This document shows, piece by piece, positions 33,858 to 45,224 of a stretch of DNA of 64,000 nucleotides. The DNA comes from Eucalyptus grandis (lineage: Eukaryota > Streptophyta > Magnoliopsida > Myrtales > Myrtaceae), in contig NC_052619.1 of assembly GCF_016545825.1 (NCBI RefSeq), forward strand, positions 4,541,501-4,605,500. The letters are read 5' to 3'. Both the position numbers and the translations under genes were made by a program. Below the pieces are notes generated by a model that was not told the origin of the DNA, did no database searches, and saw nothing but the letters and a program-made list of their open reading frames with translations. Each line of letters starts with the position of its first letter. Within the stretch, counting starts at the first letter, position 1.

Positions 33858-34493
33858 TCTCTCTCTTGGGATGTATGATTCTACGATAACCATGTGTACT
33901 TGCATAGAATCGGTGAAAGTGCTATATATAACAATGTCGACCCAACGGAGTTAACGATCAGCCGTGTACTGTGGTTCAGACGTTTCGCCCCCAACCTGAC
34001 TTTGGAAACAGTGGATTGCAAGCATGAGTTCTCTCCTACCTTTTGACTAAAGGGTCCTTTGCATCGTGACGGACCTGGTGGGTTGATTGTGGACAACAAA
34101 TCTGAGCCAATTTCATACTAACCGTCGGATCATTGAGGTCTTGCTTGAGGGCCACGCTATCTAATAATTAAGATAAAATGGGCTCACATACTCCAAGCGC
34201 ATACAATTTCTTTTTTTTTTTTTTGATTGGGTACTCCGACCGATCCGAGCTGTCATTGGTGTGAGATGACTTGGTCTTGCAAGAATGAACTCAGAAAAGA
34301 AGATGGAAAGTTGGAAGTCAAGTTAGCCGGTGAATAAATCAACTTTATTTTATTGGCATAAATAGAAAAATCAACTTAGTAATAGGTTGACGTTTATATA
34401 TCAAGATTAATTTACCAAAGTCCTATATGAAAGCTCGCTTCCTCCTACATTTAAAGAAAAAGTTGATCAGGGCATTGTTGTCATAGCATTTTT

Positions 34494-35405
34494 TGTTGGA
34501 GAAATTCCTCTTGAAGTGTTTTGAAGTTGACAAAACGTTTCCATCAGTCTAGTCTGAAGGATTGCAGACTCTACTATTTAAAGTTTGAAGACCTCCGGAC
34601 AGCCAGACTCAAGACTCAAAGTCTATCTTCATTGACAGTCTCTAGTCCGTTGAAGAAAGGCTATCCAGAACTGGATGTTTTATTAAGGATGTGGCCTTAT
34701 CGATCGGAGAAGATCTCTTGGCTGGATGTGACATAACGGAATTCTTTGTTTGATCACAATTGATTCGAATATTAAGGATCCGATGATTGGCAAAGTTTAC
34801 TTGGAAGGTTCTACTTATGGAAACCGAGATGCTGATTGTATGGGCGAACAGGATTGATGGGCTATCGACATGTTCCTTTAATAGCTCGAATGATCTTCCT
34901 AATTGATTCCGTCCAACGGGTAGATTGGATGAATTCCTTTGGTAAGTGCCAACTGATATGATGGCATGAAGGAGTATATAAGGAAGACGTTATAGTTGTT
35001 CGAGAAGGTGTATGAGAGAATAATTCCAAAGTCTGAAGCTCCTTGTTTCTAGTCAAGTCATTTGTTGAGCATAATCGTGTAAACAAAAGAGAGTCTATAT
35101 TCGTGAGAAACCTTGAGGAAGTGTGGTAGAACATCTACACTGTGGAATCAAGGAAAAGCTATGCTGTAACTTCTCTTTTGTTCATAGTGTAATCTAGCCG
35201 GTGGGCTGTTAGTGCGGAAAAGTGGACGTAGGCTTGAAATAAGCCGAACCACTATAAATCTTGTGTTCATTTCTCTCTTCCCTATCATTTACTTTACTTT
35301 GATCGTATTTTCCTTTCTATCGATTGCCTAAAATCGCTTCCGTATCTCGAAAATTTGTTTGTGCACCTATTCACCCCCTTCTAGGTGATTATACTAGCTA
35401 TCTCA
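34494..35405 (+). repeat. 5' LTR of the copia element (912 bp)
   Basis: Starts TGTTGGAGAAATTCC and ends GCTATCTCA directly before the primer-binding site. A TATA box TATATAAG lies at 34975-34982. Aligns over its full length with 44102-45013. Confidence 0.92.
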
Positions 35406-35407
35406 AT

Positions 35408-35421
35408 TGGTATCAGAGCCT
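35408..35421 (+). promoter_or_regulatory. primer-binding site of the copia element
   Basis: TTGGTATCAGAGCC, the complement of the initiator-tRNA-Met 3' end, used by most plant copia elements, two bases after the 5' LTR. Confidence 0.92.
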
Positions 35422-35467
35422 GTGTACTCACTTTTGTTGAAGTGTTTTACTTCAAAGTTAAAGATCC

Positions 35468-36832
35468 ATGGCTAATATGTTGGCTCCAGGGCTGGTAGAA
35501 GGGCAAAGCAACACCAGACCACCATACTTTGATGGAAAGGATTACAACATATGGAAGAACAAGATGAAAGCATTCCTAAGATTAAAGGATCCTCTGGAAT
35601 GGGACGTTGTAGAAAAAGGAATCATTCCTAAAGCTACATCTGTCTCAGAAAGAGGAAAATATGTTGTTGAGTCTAGCGAAATGACTCAGGAAGATAAAAT
35701 CAAGAGACAAGCTCTCGATGCAAAAGCAATTTATTCTTTATATTGTGCTTTATCTCCTACTGAATATAACAAAATATCTTCTTGTGTTACAGCTAAAGAA
35801 GTCTGGGATAGATTACATATTACTTATGAAGGAACCGATCGAGTGAAAGAGACTAGAATCAACATTCTCCTCGGCCAATATGAAGCCTTCAAAATGAAAC
35901 AAGGAGAATCTATAACTGATATGTTTAGTCATTTTACAGATATTGTGAACGGTCTTGAAAATCAAGGTCAACCAATTTCTGATCCCATGAAAGTAAACAA
36001 GCTACTACGTGGACTCTCCAAGGATTGGAATCACATAAAGACCTCAATCAGAGAGACCCAAAGAATAATGCCTCTATCTGTTGATGAGTTGGTTGGGACT
36101 CTTCAGTCTTATGAAGTGGAACGAATCAATGAAGACGAAGACCCTAAAGGTAAGAAATCCACTGCGTTAAAATCTAATGATGATTCTGATGCTACAGATT
36201 CTGAAGACGATATGAATGATGAGGAACTTGCTCTCATGATAAGACGATTCAGAAAGCTGAACAGAAAAGGAAGAAGATTCAATCCAAAGAAACAAAGCTT
36301 TCAAAAGCAACAGACTAAGTCTGTTGAGGATGATGAATCAAACAAAGATATAGTCTGCTTTGAATGTAAGAAAAATGGACACATCAGACCCAACTGTCCT
36401 ATTCTGAGGAAGAAGAAAGGAAAGACTGAAAAGTACCGAAAAGCTCTTAAAGCTGAAACCTGGAGTGATACAGAATGTGAAGAAAGTGATGATGATTATG
36501 CCAATATATGTCGATGGCACAATCGGATTCAGATTCAAATTCGAGACAGATTCGGACTCGAAAGCGAATTTGAAGTAAGTAACTTCAAAATCCCTATTAA
36601 GGTTTCAAAGTATATAGATGAATTGTGTTTCAGTCTTAAGACTTCTCTTAAAAGAATTTCCGAACTCAAGAAAGAAAATTCTGCTCTAAAACAACAGGAA
36701 AATACTTTGAAAGAAAAAGTGAAAAGTTTAGACAAGAATGTTTCTTCTCTTAAAGAAAGTAAAGATAATTTGTTAAAAGAAAATGCATTCTTAAAAGAGA
36801 TATCTCAAATATTTCCAAAAGATTTTCTATAG
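35468..36832 (+). CDS. gag: copia gag polyprotein (454 aa)
   Basis: Opens MANMLAPGLVEGQSNTRPPY and has the copia gag (UBN2-type) domain over about residues 15-230: YFDGKDYNIWKNKMKAFLR, then KEVWDRLHITYEGTDRVKET. A CCHC zinc knuckle CFECKKNGHIRPNC lies near residues 298-311, an acidic linker follows, and a Lys/Glu-rich coiled coil fills about residues 380-450. It packages element RNA in cytoplasmic particles. The stop at 36830 is probably a mutation, since the same frame goes on into a second zinc knuckle. This is the best-preserved ORF of the element. Confidence 0.88.
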   Translation: MANMLAPGLVEGQSNTRPPYFDGKDYNIWKNKMKAFLRLKDPLEWDVVEKGIIPKATSVSERGKYVVESSEMTQEDKIKRQALDAKAIYSLYCALSPTEYNKISSCVTAKEVWDRLHITYEGTDRVKETRINILLGQYEAFKMKQGESITDMFSHFTDIVNGLENQGQPISDPMKVNKLLRGLSKDWNHIKTSIRETQRIMPLSVDELVGTLQSYEVERINEDEDPKGKKSTALKSNDDSDATDSEDDMNDEELALMIRRFRKLNRKGRRFNPKKQSFQKQQTKSVEDDESNKDIVCFECKKNGHIRPNCPILRKKKGKTEKYRKALKAETWSDTECEESDDDYANICRWHNRIQIQIRDRFGLESEFEVSNFKIPIKVSKYIDELCFSLKTSLKRISELKKENSALKQQENTLKEKVKSLDKNVSSLKESKDNLLKENAFLKEISQIFPKDFL

Positions 36833-37174
36833 GATCTCGAGAAACTAGAAAAAGTTCTTTCTATTCAAAGACCTTATTTTAATAAATCTGGTTTGGGAAT
36901 GACCGATGAAACCATTCCTTTAATTGATTTTCCTAAGGTGAAAGAAAGAATCAAACAAAGACCCACAAGAGATGCTTACAAAAATCATTTTAAAAGAATC
37001 TTTGTAAAACCAGTAGGTCGTAATGCTCTCAGATGCTCAAAATGCAATAGTGCAGATCATTTTGAAAAAGAATGTCCTATGATTTGGAAACATGTTAAAA
37101 AGGTATGGGCAAAAACGGCATATCATACTAACACCAATGGACCCAAGAAAATATGGGTACCAAAGAAGGCTTGA
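36833..37174 (+). pseudogene. copia gag C-terminal extension with second zinc knuckle
   Basis: In frame with gag after its stop codon. It contains CSKCNSADHFEKECP (CX2CX4HX4C) and ends KKIWVPKKA, the usual sequence just before the protease in SIRE-type elements, followed by a stop at 37172. Cut off from gag by a nonsense mutation. Confidence 0.7.
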
Positions 37175-37187
37175 GTTTCTTTTTTAA

Positions 37188-37590
37188 ATGCGGGTCACTA
37201 TCAAGAAAAAGGTAAAATGGTATCTTGATAGTGGATGCTCAAGACACATGACAGGAGACTCAAATTACTTCATAAAGCTTGTTCAAGTGAATGGTGGAAA
37301 AGTTTATTTTGGAGGAAACAACAAAGGAAAAATTGTGGGATTTGGAACTGTAAAGATTGGAAATCTCAAAATCAACAATGTTTCCTTAGTAGAAGGGCTC
37401 AATTACAATTTGCTCAGTATTAGTCAGCTATGTGATACTGGTTTCAAAATCAACTTTCAAGAGGGAATATGTTCTGGAATTAGTAGAGATTCTACTCAGT
37501 CATTCATGGGTCGAAGACATAGAAATATCTACCTCTTGGATGTGAAACCGATGAATACAATGTCTAATCTCAATCCAAGACGAAGCAAAC
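37188..37590 (+). pseudogene. copia aspartic protease domain, frame disrupted
   Basis: The protease motif WYLDSGCSRHMTGD sits at residues 11-24 of this frame, followed by the usual copia spacing to NLLSISQLCDTGF. The frame then fails: near 37570-37590 the gag-pre-integrase sequence (LWHVKLGHVNM) continues in the next frame, so there is a one-base shift. The enzyme would cleave the polyprotein. Confidence 0.75.
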
Positions 37591-38511
37591 TTATGGCACG
37601 TAAAGCTTGGGCACGTCAATATGAAGCAAATAGCCAAAATCTCAGCAAAGAAGCTTGTTCGTGGACTACCCAATTTATCATATCAAAAGTCTTATCTATG
37701 TACACCATGTACATTGGGAAAACAGGTAAGAAATTCCTTTAAACCAATAAATCAAGTTTCCACTAACCGTGTACTGCAGCTTTTGCATATGGATCTTTTT
37801 GGACCAACCAGAACGCAAAGCATTGGAGGTAAGAAATACTGCCTGGTAATTGTGGATGATTACTCACGATTCACTTGGGTATATTTCTTGCCAAATAAGT
37901 CTGAAACCTTCTCTCACTTTGAAAAGTTTGCTAAAAAGGTTCAAAATGAAAAATGGTATGTTATATCGAGTATAAGAACAGATCATGGAGGTGAGTTTGA
38001 AAATCATGACTTTACAAAATTCTGTGATGAATCTGGTTTTCAGCATGTATTCTCCTCTCCATATACCCCAGAGCAAAATGGAGTTGTGGAAAGAAAGAAT
38101 AGATATCTTCAAGAAATGGCTAGAACTCTTTTAATTGAAAGTAACATCTCTTCACATTTCTGGGTTGAAGCAGTTTTTACAGCATGTTACATTATAAATA
38201 GAGTCTTTCTAAGGCCTATTACGGAAAAAAAAACTTCCTATGAACTATTCAAAGAAAAGAAGCCTATTGTTTCATATTTTCATGTATTTGGATGCAAATG
38301 TTTTATACTGAAAAATGCAAATGATCGAGTTGGAAAGTTTGAAGAAAAATCAGAAGAAGGCATCTTCCTTGGATATTCAACCACAAGCAAAGCGTACAGA
38401 GTCTACAACAAGAAGACTCAAACAGTGGAAGAATCAATGAATTTAAATTCTAGGATTCTATGCAAAATGAATCCATTCAGACTCATCTTGAAGAATCTGA
38501 ACCTGCTCTAG
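37591..38511 (+). pseudogene. copia integrase (with pre-integrase zinc finger), frame disrupted at both ends
   Basis: A pre-integrase HX..H and CTPC segment is followed by the rve core with its three acidic sites: HMDLFGP, SIRTDHGGEF and PEQNGVVERKN. The C-terminal part FLGYSTTSKAYRVYNKKT is also conserved. A frameshift near 38440-38460 ends the domain in a wrong tail and separates it from the linker to reverse transcriptase. Catalytic residues are kept, so the break is recent or the copy was otherwise constrained until then. Confidence 0.82.
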
Positions 38512-39230
38512 ACTTTACAAAGTCTAAAATAGCTCAGACTTTGAAGGACCGGCAACAAGTGACTGTTGAAGATTCAAGTGAAGAAAGTGACCATCAATCT
38601 GACAAATTAACCAGCAACTGGAAACATAAGTCCAGTCATCCCAAAGATCTTATTATTGGCGACATTAATGAAGGAATTCGCACAAGATCCAAAAGGCGCG
38701 AAGAGTCTAGTGCTGTGGCTCTTATTTCTGAAATAGAACCCAAAAGCATAGAATAAGCTTTATCTGATGAAAGCTGGATTGAAGCTATGCAAGAAGAGCT
38801 TAGGCAATTCAGAGTTAATGATGTCTGGGAATTAACTCCTAAACCAAAAGGTAAATCTGTTATTGGAGCTAAATGGGTTTTCAGGAACAAGATGAACGAG
38901 AAAGGAAAAGTCATAAGAAACAAGGCAAGACTCGTGGCCAAGGGATATACACAAGAAGAAGGGATAGACTATGACGAGACTTACGCACCAGTAGCAAGGT
39001 TAGAAGAAATTCGATTATTACTTGCTTTTGCTTGTTATAAGAATTTTAGGTTATTCCAAATGGATGTCAAAAGTGCTTTCCTAAATGGATTCATCCAAGA
39101 GGAAGTATATGTGGAACAACCACCTGGGTTTGAAGACCCAAAGAAACCAGACTCAGTATTCATACTCAAAAAGGCTTTATACGGCTTGAAACAAGCTCCT
39201 CGAGCTTGGTACGGCCGAGTAAGTTTTTAA
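38460..39230 (+). pseudogene. copia integrase-RT linker and reverse transcriptase N-terminal half
   Basis: An acidic linker rich in Ser/Glu/Lys leads, through an in-frame stop at 38754-38756 (GAA-type codon to TAA), into the copia reverse transcriptase start: [91 protein letters not shown] frameshift just after RAWY (about 39218) ends this piece. Confidence 0.82.
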
Positions 39231-39910
39231 TTGAAAATGGATTTGTTAAAGGCAAAGTAGACACTACTCTTTTCATTAAAAGAGAAAGCAAGAGTTTTCT
39301 ACTTGTTCAAATATATGTCGATGATATTATTTTTGGATCCTCTAATGAAAGTCCGTGTAAGAAATTCTCTAAGACTATGCAGGATGAATTTGAAATGAGC
39401 ATGATGGGTGAGTTAACCTTCTTTCTTGGACTTCAAGTAAAACAATTGAAGGAATGAACTTTTATTTATCAAGAAAAATATGCTAATGATATTGTGAAGA
39501 AGTTTGGATTGAACAATTGCAAAAAGACTGATATACCAATGTCAAGCTCCGTGAAGATAGATAAAGATGAAGGAGGAAAGAAAGTCGACCAAAAGTTATA
39601 CAGGAGTATCATTGGTTCACTTCTTTATCTTCTTGCTTCTAGACTTGATATTTTGTTTAGTGTTTGCATTTGTGCCAGATTTCAAGTAGACCCTAAAGAA
39701 TCACATTTAAATGCTGCAAAGCGTATTATCAAATATATTCCATCAACTTCAAGCTTCGGTCTCTGGTATCCTAAAAAGGGAGACTTTACTCTTCTTGGAT
39801 ACTCAGATGCAGACTTAGCCGGATGCATAATTGATAGAAAGAGCACCTCAGGTACATCAACTACTTGGAGCGGGCGGTGTCTTGGTTTTCAAGAAAGCAA
39901 AGTACAGTAG
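39206..39910 (+). pseudogene. copia reverse transcriptase C-terminal half and start of RNase H
   Basis: Continues in the next frame with the catalytic box LLVQIYVDDIIFGS, then FFLGLQVKQL, an in-frame stop at 39455-39457 (GGA-type codon to TGA), YQEKYANDIVKKFGL, and the YRSIIGSLLYLLASRLDILF segment. RNase H begins with YSDADLAGCIIDRKSTSGT, then a frameshift near 39860. The YVDD motif is intact. Confidence 0.82.
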
Positions 39911-40266
39911 CTCTCTCTACAGCAGAAGCAGAATATGTAGCTCTTGGAAGTTGCTGTTCACAAATTATGTGGATAAAACAACAGCTAAGAGATTTCGGAA
40001 TTGAAGATTCATGCACGAAGATTAAATGTGACAACACCAGAGCAATCAATCTCACCAAAAATCCAATTCTTCACTCAAGAGCAAAGCATATAGAGATTCG
40101 ACATCACTTCATTAGAGATCATGTTCAAAATGGAGAAATTTCGATCCGGTTTGTTGACTCAAAGAACCAATCGGCGGATATATTTACAAAGCCTTTGGAG
40201 AAAAATCAATTTGAAATTATCCGTTCAAGACTCAACATTTTGAACTTTGAAGAAGTTAAAGTCTAG
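39865..40266 (+). pseudogene. copia RNase H C-terminal part
   Basis: WFSRKQSTVALSTAEAEYVA, KIKCDNTRAINLTKNP and HSRAKHIEIRHHFIRDHV are the standard RNase H blocks, with the remaining acidic residues (E of AEAEY, D of CDN). It ends DIFTKPLEKNQFEIIRSRLN and a stop at 40264-40266, the normal end of pol. Frame differs from the piece before. Confidence 0.82.
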
Positions 40267-40681
40267 AGACTCTCGGACTCGAGACTATAAGACTTTGATT
40301 TTTGCAAGACTTTGACTTGTAAGTTATTCTCTCTCTAATCTCATTTTGAAAGGTACGTTGATCAACCGTGTTGATTATCTCAATCGCCATCTTTAATTGA
40401 CGAAATTATTGCATCGATTCCTTTAGAAAAAGAAGTTATTTTGATGTAACTATTTTTCGAAAAGGCAGTTACTTTTAAAAAGGCATTTTTTTCACTTACC
40501 ATTACGACGGTTGATATTCCCTCCTTACGACTGCCTTATATATAATCGGTTTCTCCTCGCTTAACTCCAAAACCCTAAAAAGCACCAATCTTCCATTCCT
40601 GTTTTCTTCTCTTGTTTAATCTTCGAAAAAGTTGTCATCTTTCTTGGGAAAGTCAAAGGAATCTTTCAAAGACTAAGAAAG

Positions 40682-42607
40682 ATGTCGTCTTCAAGAAAGT
40701 CTTCGAGGATCGCAGCGGGGACCACGGCGAATGAGTGAGGGGCCTACGCACTTCGACCTCACTGAAGAAGAAGTGTCTCCAAATCAGCAGCAGAGCCCAC
40801 AACATTCTCAGCAACGTCATTCTCCTCCATCTAGTCCTCAAGATGTTGATCATCATCAAAATGAAGAAATCATTGAAGATACCTGTAAGAGTTCAAAGGC
40901 CCTTTTTTATTTATAAGCTGTATCGTGCTTTAAAATGGACTGGTACTCCGTTGAACTATGTGGATGATTTTCTTAAGGACAAAGGATATGGAAATGAATA
41001 TATCTTTATGCGAAAAATGGAAAGTTTGGGAATTGCTCGTAAGGGTGTGAAGAATCCCTTGCAAATATCCCAAGTGACCCTCGTGATTGGGAGTTAATTC
41101 GGTGGATGGAAATGATGATGACAAATTATACAGCGAATTTCAGCCAAGAATGGGAATTGCGAGGCGGAAAATCGAGGAAAGAGGGTAGAGTTGTTTAGAT
41201 CGAAGGAACGAGATGGATCTATACTCAAAATTGCTGAAGCGTGGGGTGATAAACCCTAGGAGTGTAGATTTTGACTTTCTGGATGCTGTAAATGTGAACT
41301 TAAGGGAAAAGTTTGGTCATCTTCAACTTGAGAAATTATGCTCTGACTCCACAGAGGCCTATCCTCAACTATCTGCATATTTCTATTCAAATCTTAGTTT
41401 CTTGGATGCGAATAGATTCTCCTTCAGTGTCAAAGATCAAGACTTTGTTGTGGATATGGATATGCTGGCAGATGTGTTAAGAGTTGAGAGAGGAAGGTAT
41501 CAACGGAAAGTTTCTATTGCTCGTACTACTCTGGAACTTGTTAAAGACAAGAAAACAGAGGGAAAGATTTCCTATTCAAGGATGAGTGCATTTAACATCT
41601 TGCTACACAAAATTGTAATTAATTGCCTCAGACCGAAATCAACTTCCAAGACTGATGTCTCAAGTTCAGAGGCAAAGCTAATGTATGCCATCATCACTGG
41701 GAAAAGGTTTTCACTTCCTCACACTGTTATGTTCCATATGTATAGAGCTGTGATGAAGGACATAGGACAACTTCCTTATCCAGGTCTTGTAACAAAGTTA
41801 TTCAGACATCTAAACATTCAGCCTCCGCAAATTCTTTATGCTCGATTGTGCGATCATAAGGTGGTAGGACTGAAAATGGTGACCAAGATGCATCTGAAGG
41901 AACTAAGCAAGGCATTGGAGAAATTTAAGGAGAAGACTCCAGTCAAATCTCATCAATTCTCTTCGCGGGAAAAAGGAAAGGGAAGGAGCCCATGGATGCT
42001 CCATCCAAGAGAAAAAGAGCTCTCTTCGTTGAGGATGAAGATGATGAGGATAACATCACTATCTTTGCTTTGAAGAATCTCAGTCAATCTGTTCCAGAGA
42101 AAGAGTCGAATGCGGAGGAAGATTTAAGAAAGAGAGAAAGAGGCAGAAGAAAGAGAAACAGAAGAAAGAGAAGAAGAAAGAGATGCTGAGCAAGAGAGCG
42201 TTGAAAAAGAAGAAGAAGAGCAAAGAGATCAAGAAGAAGGAGAACATGAGGAGCGCTCTCCACTCGAAGGCATAGACACAGGGGGAGACCAAGAGAAAAG
42301 AGGAATGACCTCAAATCCAGCAACAAGTGAGGGAGTCAGTCGATCCCCAGCAGATCCAGAGGAGGTTTTTGCCTCTCAGTTTCCTGAGGAAGGTCATGAG
42401 GTTTCTTCGCCAAATCTGCGTGATTATGCTGATCTACCATCGTCTGCATTTACTCTATCAGATCGTGCTAATGCCAGTACGCAAACCAAAAATTCAGCAG
42501 ACTTTCGCAGAGTGATGGATATTCTCTTGGAAATGCAAGGTCGATATATGCATTGGGATGTGAAGTTGAGAACTGCGAATGCAGACAAGTCTCTTCGGGT
42601 TCATTAA
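40682..42607 (+). pseudogene. envelope-like third ORF of the SIRE-type copia element, broken
   Basis: A post-pol ORF is the hallmark of SIRE-type elements. The start at 40682 gives a short Ser/Arg-rich leader that meets a stop at 40736. Homology then moves between frames up to 41100, and the main open piece is 41213-42073 (286 codons; FLDAVNVNLREKFGHLQLEK, ...PQILYARLCDHKVVGLKM). After 42000 come acidic and basic low-complexity stretches in two frames (to 42189, and 42305-42607). No clear transmembrane segment remains. Family placement is by position and length, moderately sure. No virus particle function should be assumed. Confidence 0.55.
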
Positions 42608-42733
42608 ATGATCAAATCCAAGCCATTTCTCTTGATTCAGGCTAATGCTAAGGGTGAGGATGTTGCTCATTTGAAGGAAGACTTTAAAGGCTGGAAGGCA
42701 TCGTTCGATCGATGGGAGATTTTCAGCTTGTTC

Positions 42734-43705
42734 GGGTCTGCATGGTAACCTTCCCCAGCCCAAAAATTTCTATTCTTCTCTTCCCCGGAACAAAAAAAGA
42801 ATAGAAACCTGTTTGATAACGGCAAGTTAGTTTTTTGTTCCCGGGAACAAAAAGTTAGCAGGAATGGTTTTGGAATAGAAATGAGAAGTAAAAAAGTTGC
42901 TTCTTGTTCAGGGAACAAGTTTAAGAAATAAGTTAATTTTTTTTTTTTTCTTTTATTCTTCTCTTGTTGACTCGCCATTGACCGATGTTGACCGCGCTCG
43001 CCGCCGCCCGCCGCCGCCGGCCGGCCGCCACCGCCGCCCGACCGACCGCCGCCGCCGTCGCCGGTCGACCGCCGCCGCCGGAGGCCGACCGACCGTCGCC
43101 GCCGGCCGACCGTTGCCGCCGCCGCCGGCTGTCGGAGGCCGACCGACCGACGCCGCCCCGGTCGCCGTCGGACGCCGCCGCTGGAGCCGCCGCCGGTCGC
43201 CGCCCGGCCCGACCGTTGCCCGTCGCCGCCCGGAGGCCGACCGGCCGCCACCGCCGCCGCCGGCGTCGCCGGACGCCGCCGGGACGCCGCCACCGCCGCA
43301 CGTCCCCGCCGGTCGGCCGCCGCCGGCCGCCGCCGCCGATTGCCGCCGCACGCCCATCGCCCGCCACCTCCCGCGGCTGCTCGGGCGGTCGACGGCGGGC
43401 GATGGCGTGCGGCGGCGGCATCGACGGAGGCAGCCGATCGGCGGCGGCTCGACCGCGGGGCGTCTTTGCGGCGGCGGCGTCCGGTGGTCTACCGGCAAAA
43501 ATAAAAAAAAAAAACAAATAAATATAACAAAGAAACTGTTTTTTACCAAACGCATTTCTATTCTTTTTCTATTTCTAGAGTAAAAATTTTGTGTAGTTAT
43601 CAAACGGGTTTTTTTACATAGAAATTGTTCCCCAGAATAGAAATAGAAAAGAACTATTTCTGAAAAGAAATTGTTCCCAGCCAAGAAATGTTCTCATGCG
43701 CACCC
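42734..43705. mobile_element. TIR element (Harbinger-like?) with CCG-rich core, nested in the copia element
   Basis: Ends GGGTCTGCATGG and, inverted, GGGTGCGCATGA; outer arms share TTTCTATTCT / GAACAA / CGTTTGATAAC blocks in inverted order. TTC flanks both ends (42731-42733 and 43706-43708), a 3-bp duplication that fits PIF/Harbinger size but not its usual TWA sequence. The core 42985-43495 is an extreme CCG/CGG-rich block on an A/T-rich frame. Long open frames in all directions there are Pro/Arg/Ala low complexity, not genes. Confidence 0.65.
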
Positions 43706-44087
43706 TTCGTATTCCCAAGAATCCTTGACTTCATTTTCATCTCAATCTTTTTATGCTGACAAAAAGCGGGAGAGTTTAGTCGCAACTTGAAAAACTTTGA
43801 ACTTAAACTTTTGGCTTGTTTGGTTTGTGGTTTATTTTGACTTGACTTGTGTTTGGGTGTGGACTAAATTTGGGATTTGGATTTGACTGCTTATTATTAA
43901 CTACTATTGATGTCTTATGGATGGGTTTACTGCATACTGGACTAACCTATTTTCTATGGTTGCAGATTCTAGTATTATTCTAGTGTTATACATTTAGCCA
44001 TTTTAATCTATAAGATATGCATATGTGCTTGAGAAATGTTTTGCAGGTCAAAGTTTTCCAAATCTGCAGGAAAGTTTTGTCACCATA

Positions 44088-44101
44088 AAAAATGGGGAGA
44101 T
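44088..44101 (+). promoter_or_regulatory. polypurine tract of the copia element
   Basis: AAAAAATGGGGAGAT directly before the 3' LTR. The 43709-44087 stretch between the nested element and this site is 3' untranslated DNA without recognisable features. Confidence 0.8.
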
Positions 44102-45013
44102 TATTGGAGAAATTCCTCTTGAAGTGTTTTAAAGTTGACAAAGCGTTTCCATCAGTCTAGTCTGAAGGATTGCAGACTCTACTATTTAAAGTCTGAAGAC
44201 CTCCGGACAGCCAGACTCAAGACTCAAAGTCTATCCTCATTGACAGTCTCTAGTCTGTTGAAGAAAGGCTATCCAGAACTGGATGTTTTATTAAGGATGT
44301 GGCCTTATCGATTGGAGAAGATCTCTTGGCTGGATGTGACATAACGGAATTCTTTGTTTGATCACAATTGATTCGAATATTAAGGATCCAATGATTGGCA
44401 AAGTTTACTTGGAAGGTTCTACTTATGGAAACCGAGATCCCGATTGTATGGGCGAACAAGATTGATGGGCTATCGACATGTTCCTTTAATAGCTCGAATG
44501 ATCTTCCTAATTGATTCCGTCCAACGGGTAGATTGGAGGAATTCCTTTGATAAGTGCCAACGGGTATGATGGCATGAAGGAGTATATAAGGAAGACGTTC
44601 TAGTTGTTCGAGAAGGTGTACGAGAGAAAAATTCCAAAGTCTGAAGCTCCTTGTTTCTAGTCAATTCATTTGTTGAGCATAATCGTGTAAACAAAAGAGA
44701 GTCTATATTCGTGAGAAACCTTGAGGAAGTGTGGTAGAACATCTACATTGTGGAATCAAGGAAAAGCTGTGCTGTAACTTCTCTTTTGTTCATAGTGAAA
44801 TCCAGCCGGTGGGCTGTCAGTGCGGAAGAGTGGACGTAGGCTTGGAATAAGCCGAACCACTATAAATCTTGTGTTCATTTCTCTCTTTCCTATCATTTAC
44901 TTTACTTTGATCGTATTTTCCTTTCTATCGATTGCCTAAAATCGCTTCCGTATCTCGAAAATTTGTTTGTGCACCTATTCACCCCCCTCTAGGTGATTAT
45001 ACTAGCTATCTCA
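44102..45013 (+). repeat. 3' LTR of the copia element (912 bp)
   Basis: Same length as the 5' LTR; starts TATTGG (TG changed to TA) and ends GCTATCTCA. About 30 substitutions separate the two LTRs, mostly transitions by eye. Confidence 0.92.
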
Positions 45014-45224
45014 ATTTTTATTTATGCAATGTCATCCATATATATATATATTAACATTCAAGTGCTTGAACATTTTCGATTGTTGTTCTTCGGCTAGATG
45101 TTTGGATGAAAGTGTTGATGTGGAGTCAAATGGCTGTGAAGTGCTTAAGAGGCAACAACATATTGTCAATGTGGCTTGTAAAAATTTAGAAAATTAAAAG
45201 ATACATGAAGTTAATCTTTCGGAG

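Larger units (their letters stand above)
34494..45013 (+). mobile_element. Ty1/copia retrotransposon, SIRE/Maximus-like, full length but inactive
   Basis: Two 912-bp LTRs with about 30 differences by eye (~3%), a tRNA-Met-type primer-binding site, gag, protease, integrase, reverse transcriptase, RNase H, an envelope-like third ORF and a polypurine tract. A T-rich direct repeat (ATTTTT) flanks it, and the empty site is seen in unit 1 (GCATTTTTTATTTATGC near 18019). A long coiled-coil gag, a second zinc knuckle and an extra ORF after pol fit the SIRE lineage. Stops and frameshifts in all pol domains make it non-autonomous. A TIR element (42734-43705) is nested in it. Confidence 0.9.

Noticed and set aside
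40682..42607. Possibility that the envelope-like ORF marks an endogenous virus
   Set aside because: Position after a copia pol and the LTR context identify it as the extra ORF of a SIRE-type retrotransposon; it is broken in several places.
42897..43684. Long overlapping open frames (170-240 codons) on both strands
   Set aside because: They lie in a CCG-repeat core and encode only Pro/Arg/Ala/Gly low complexity in every frame; absence of stops follows from base composition.
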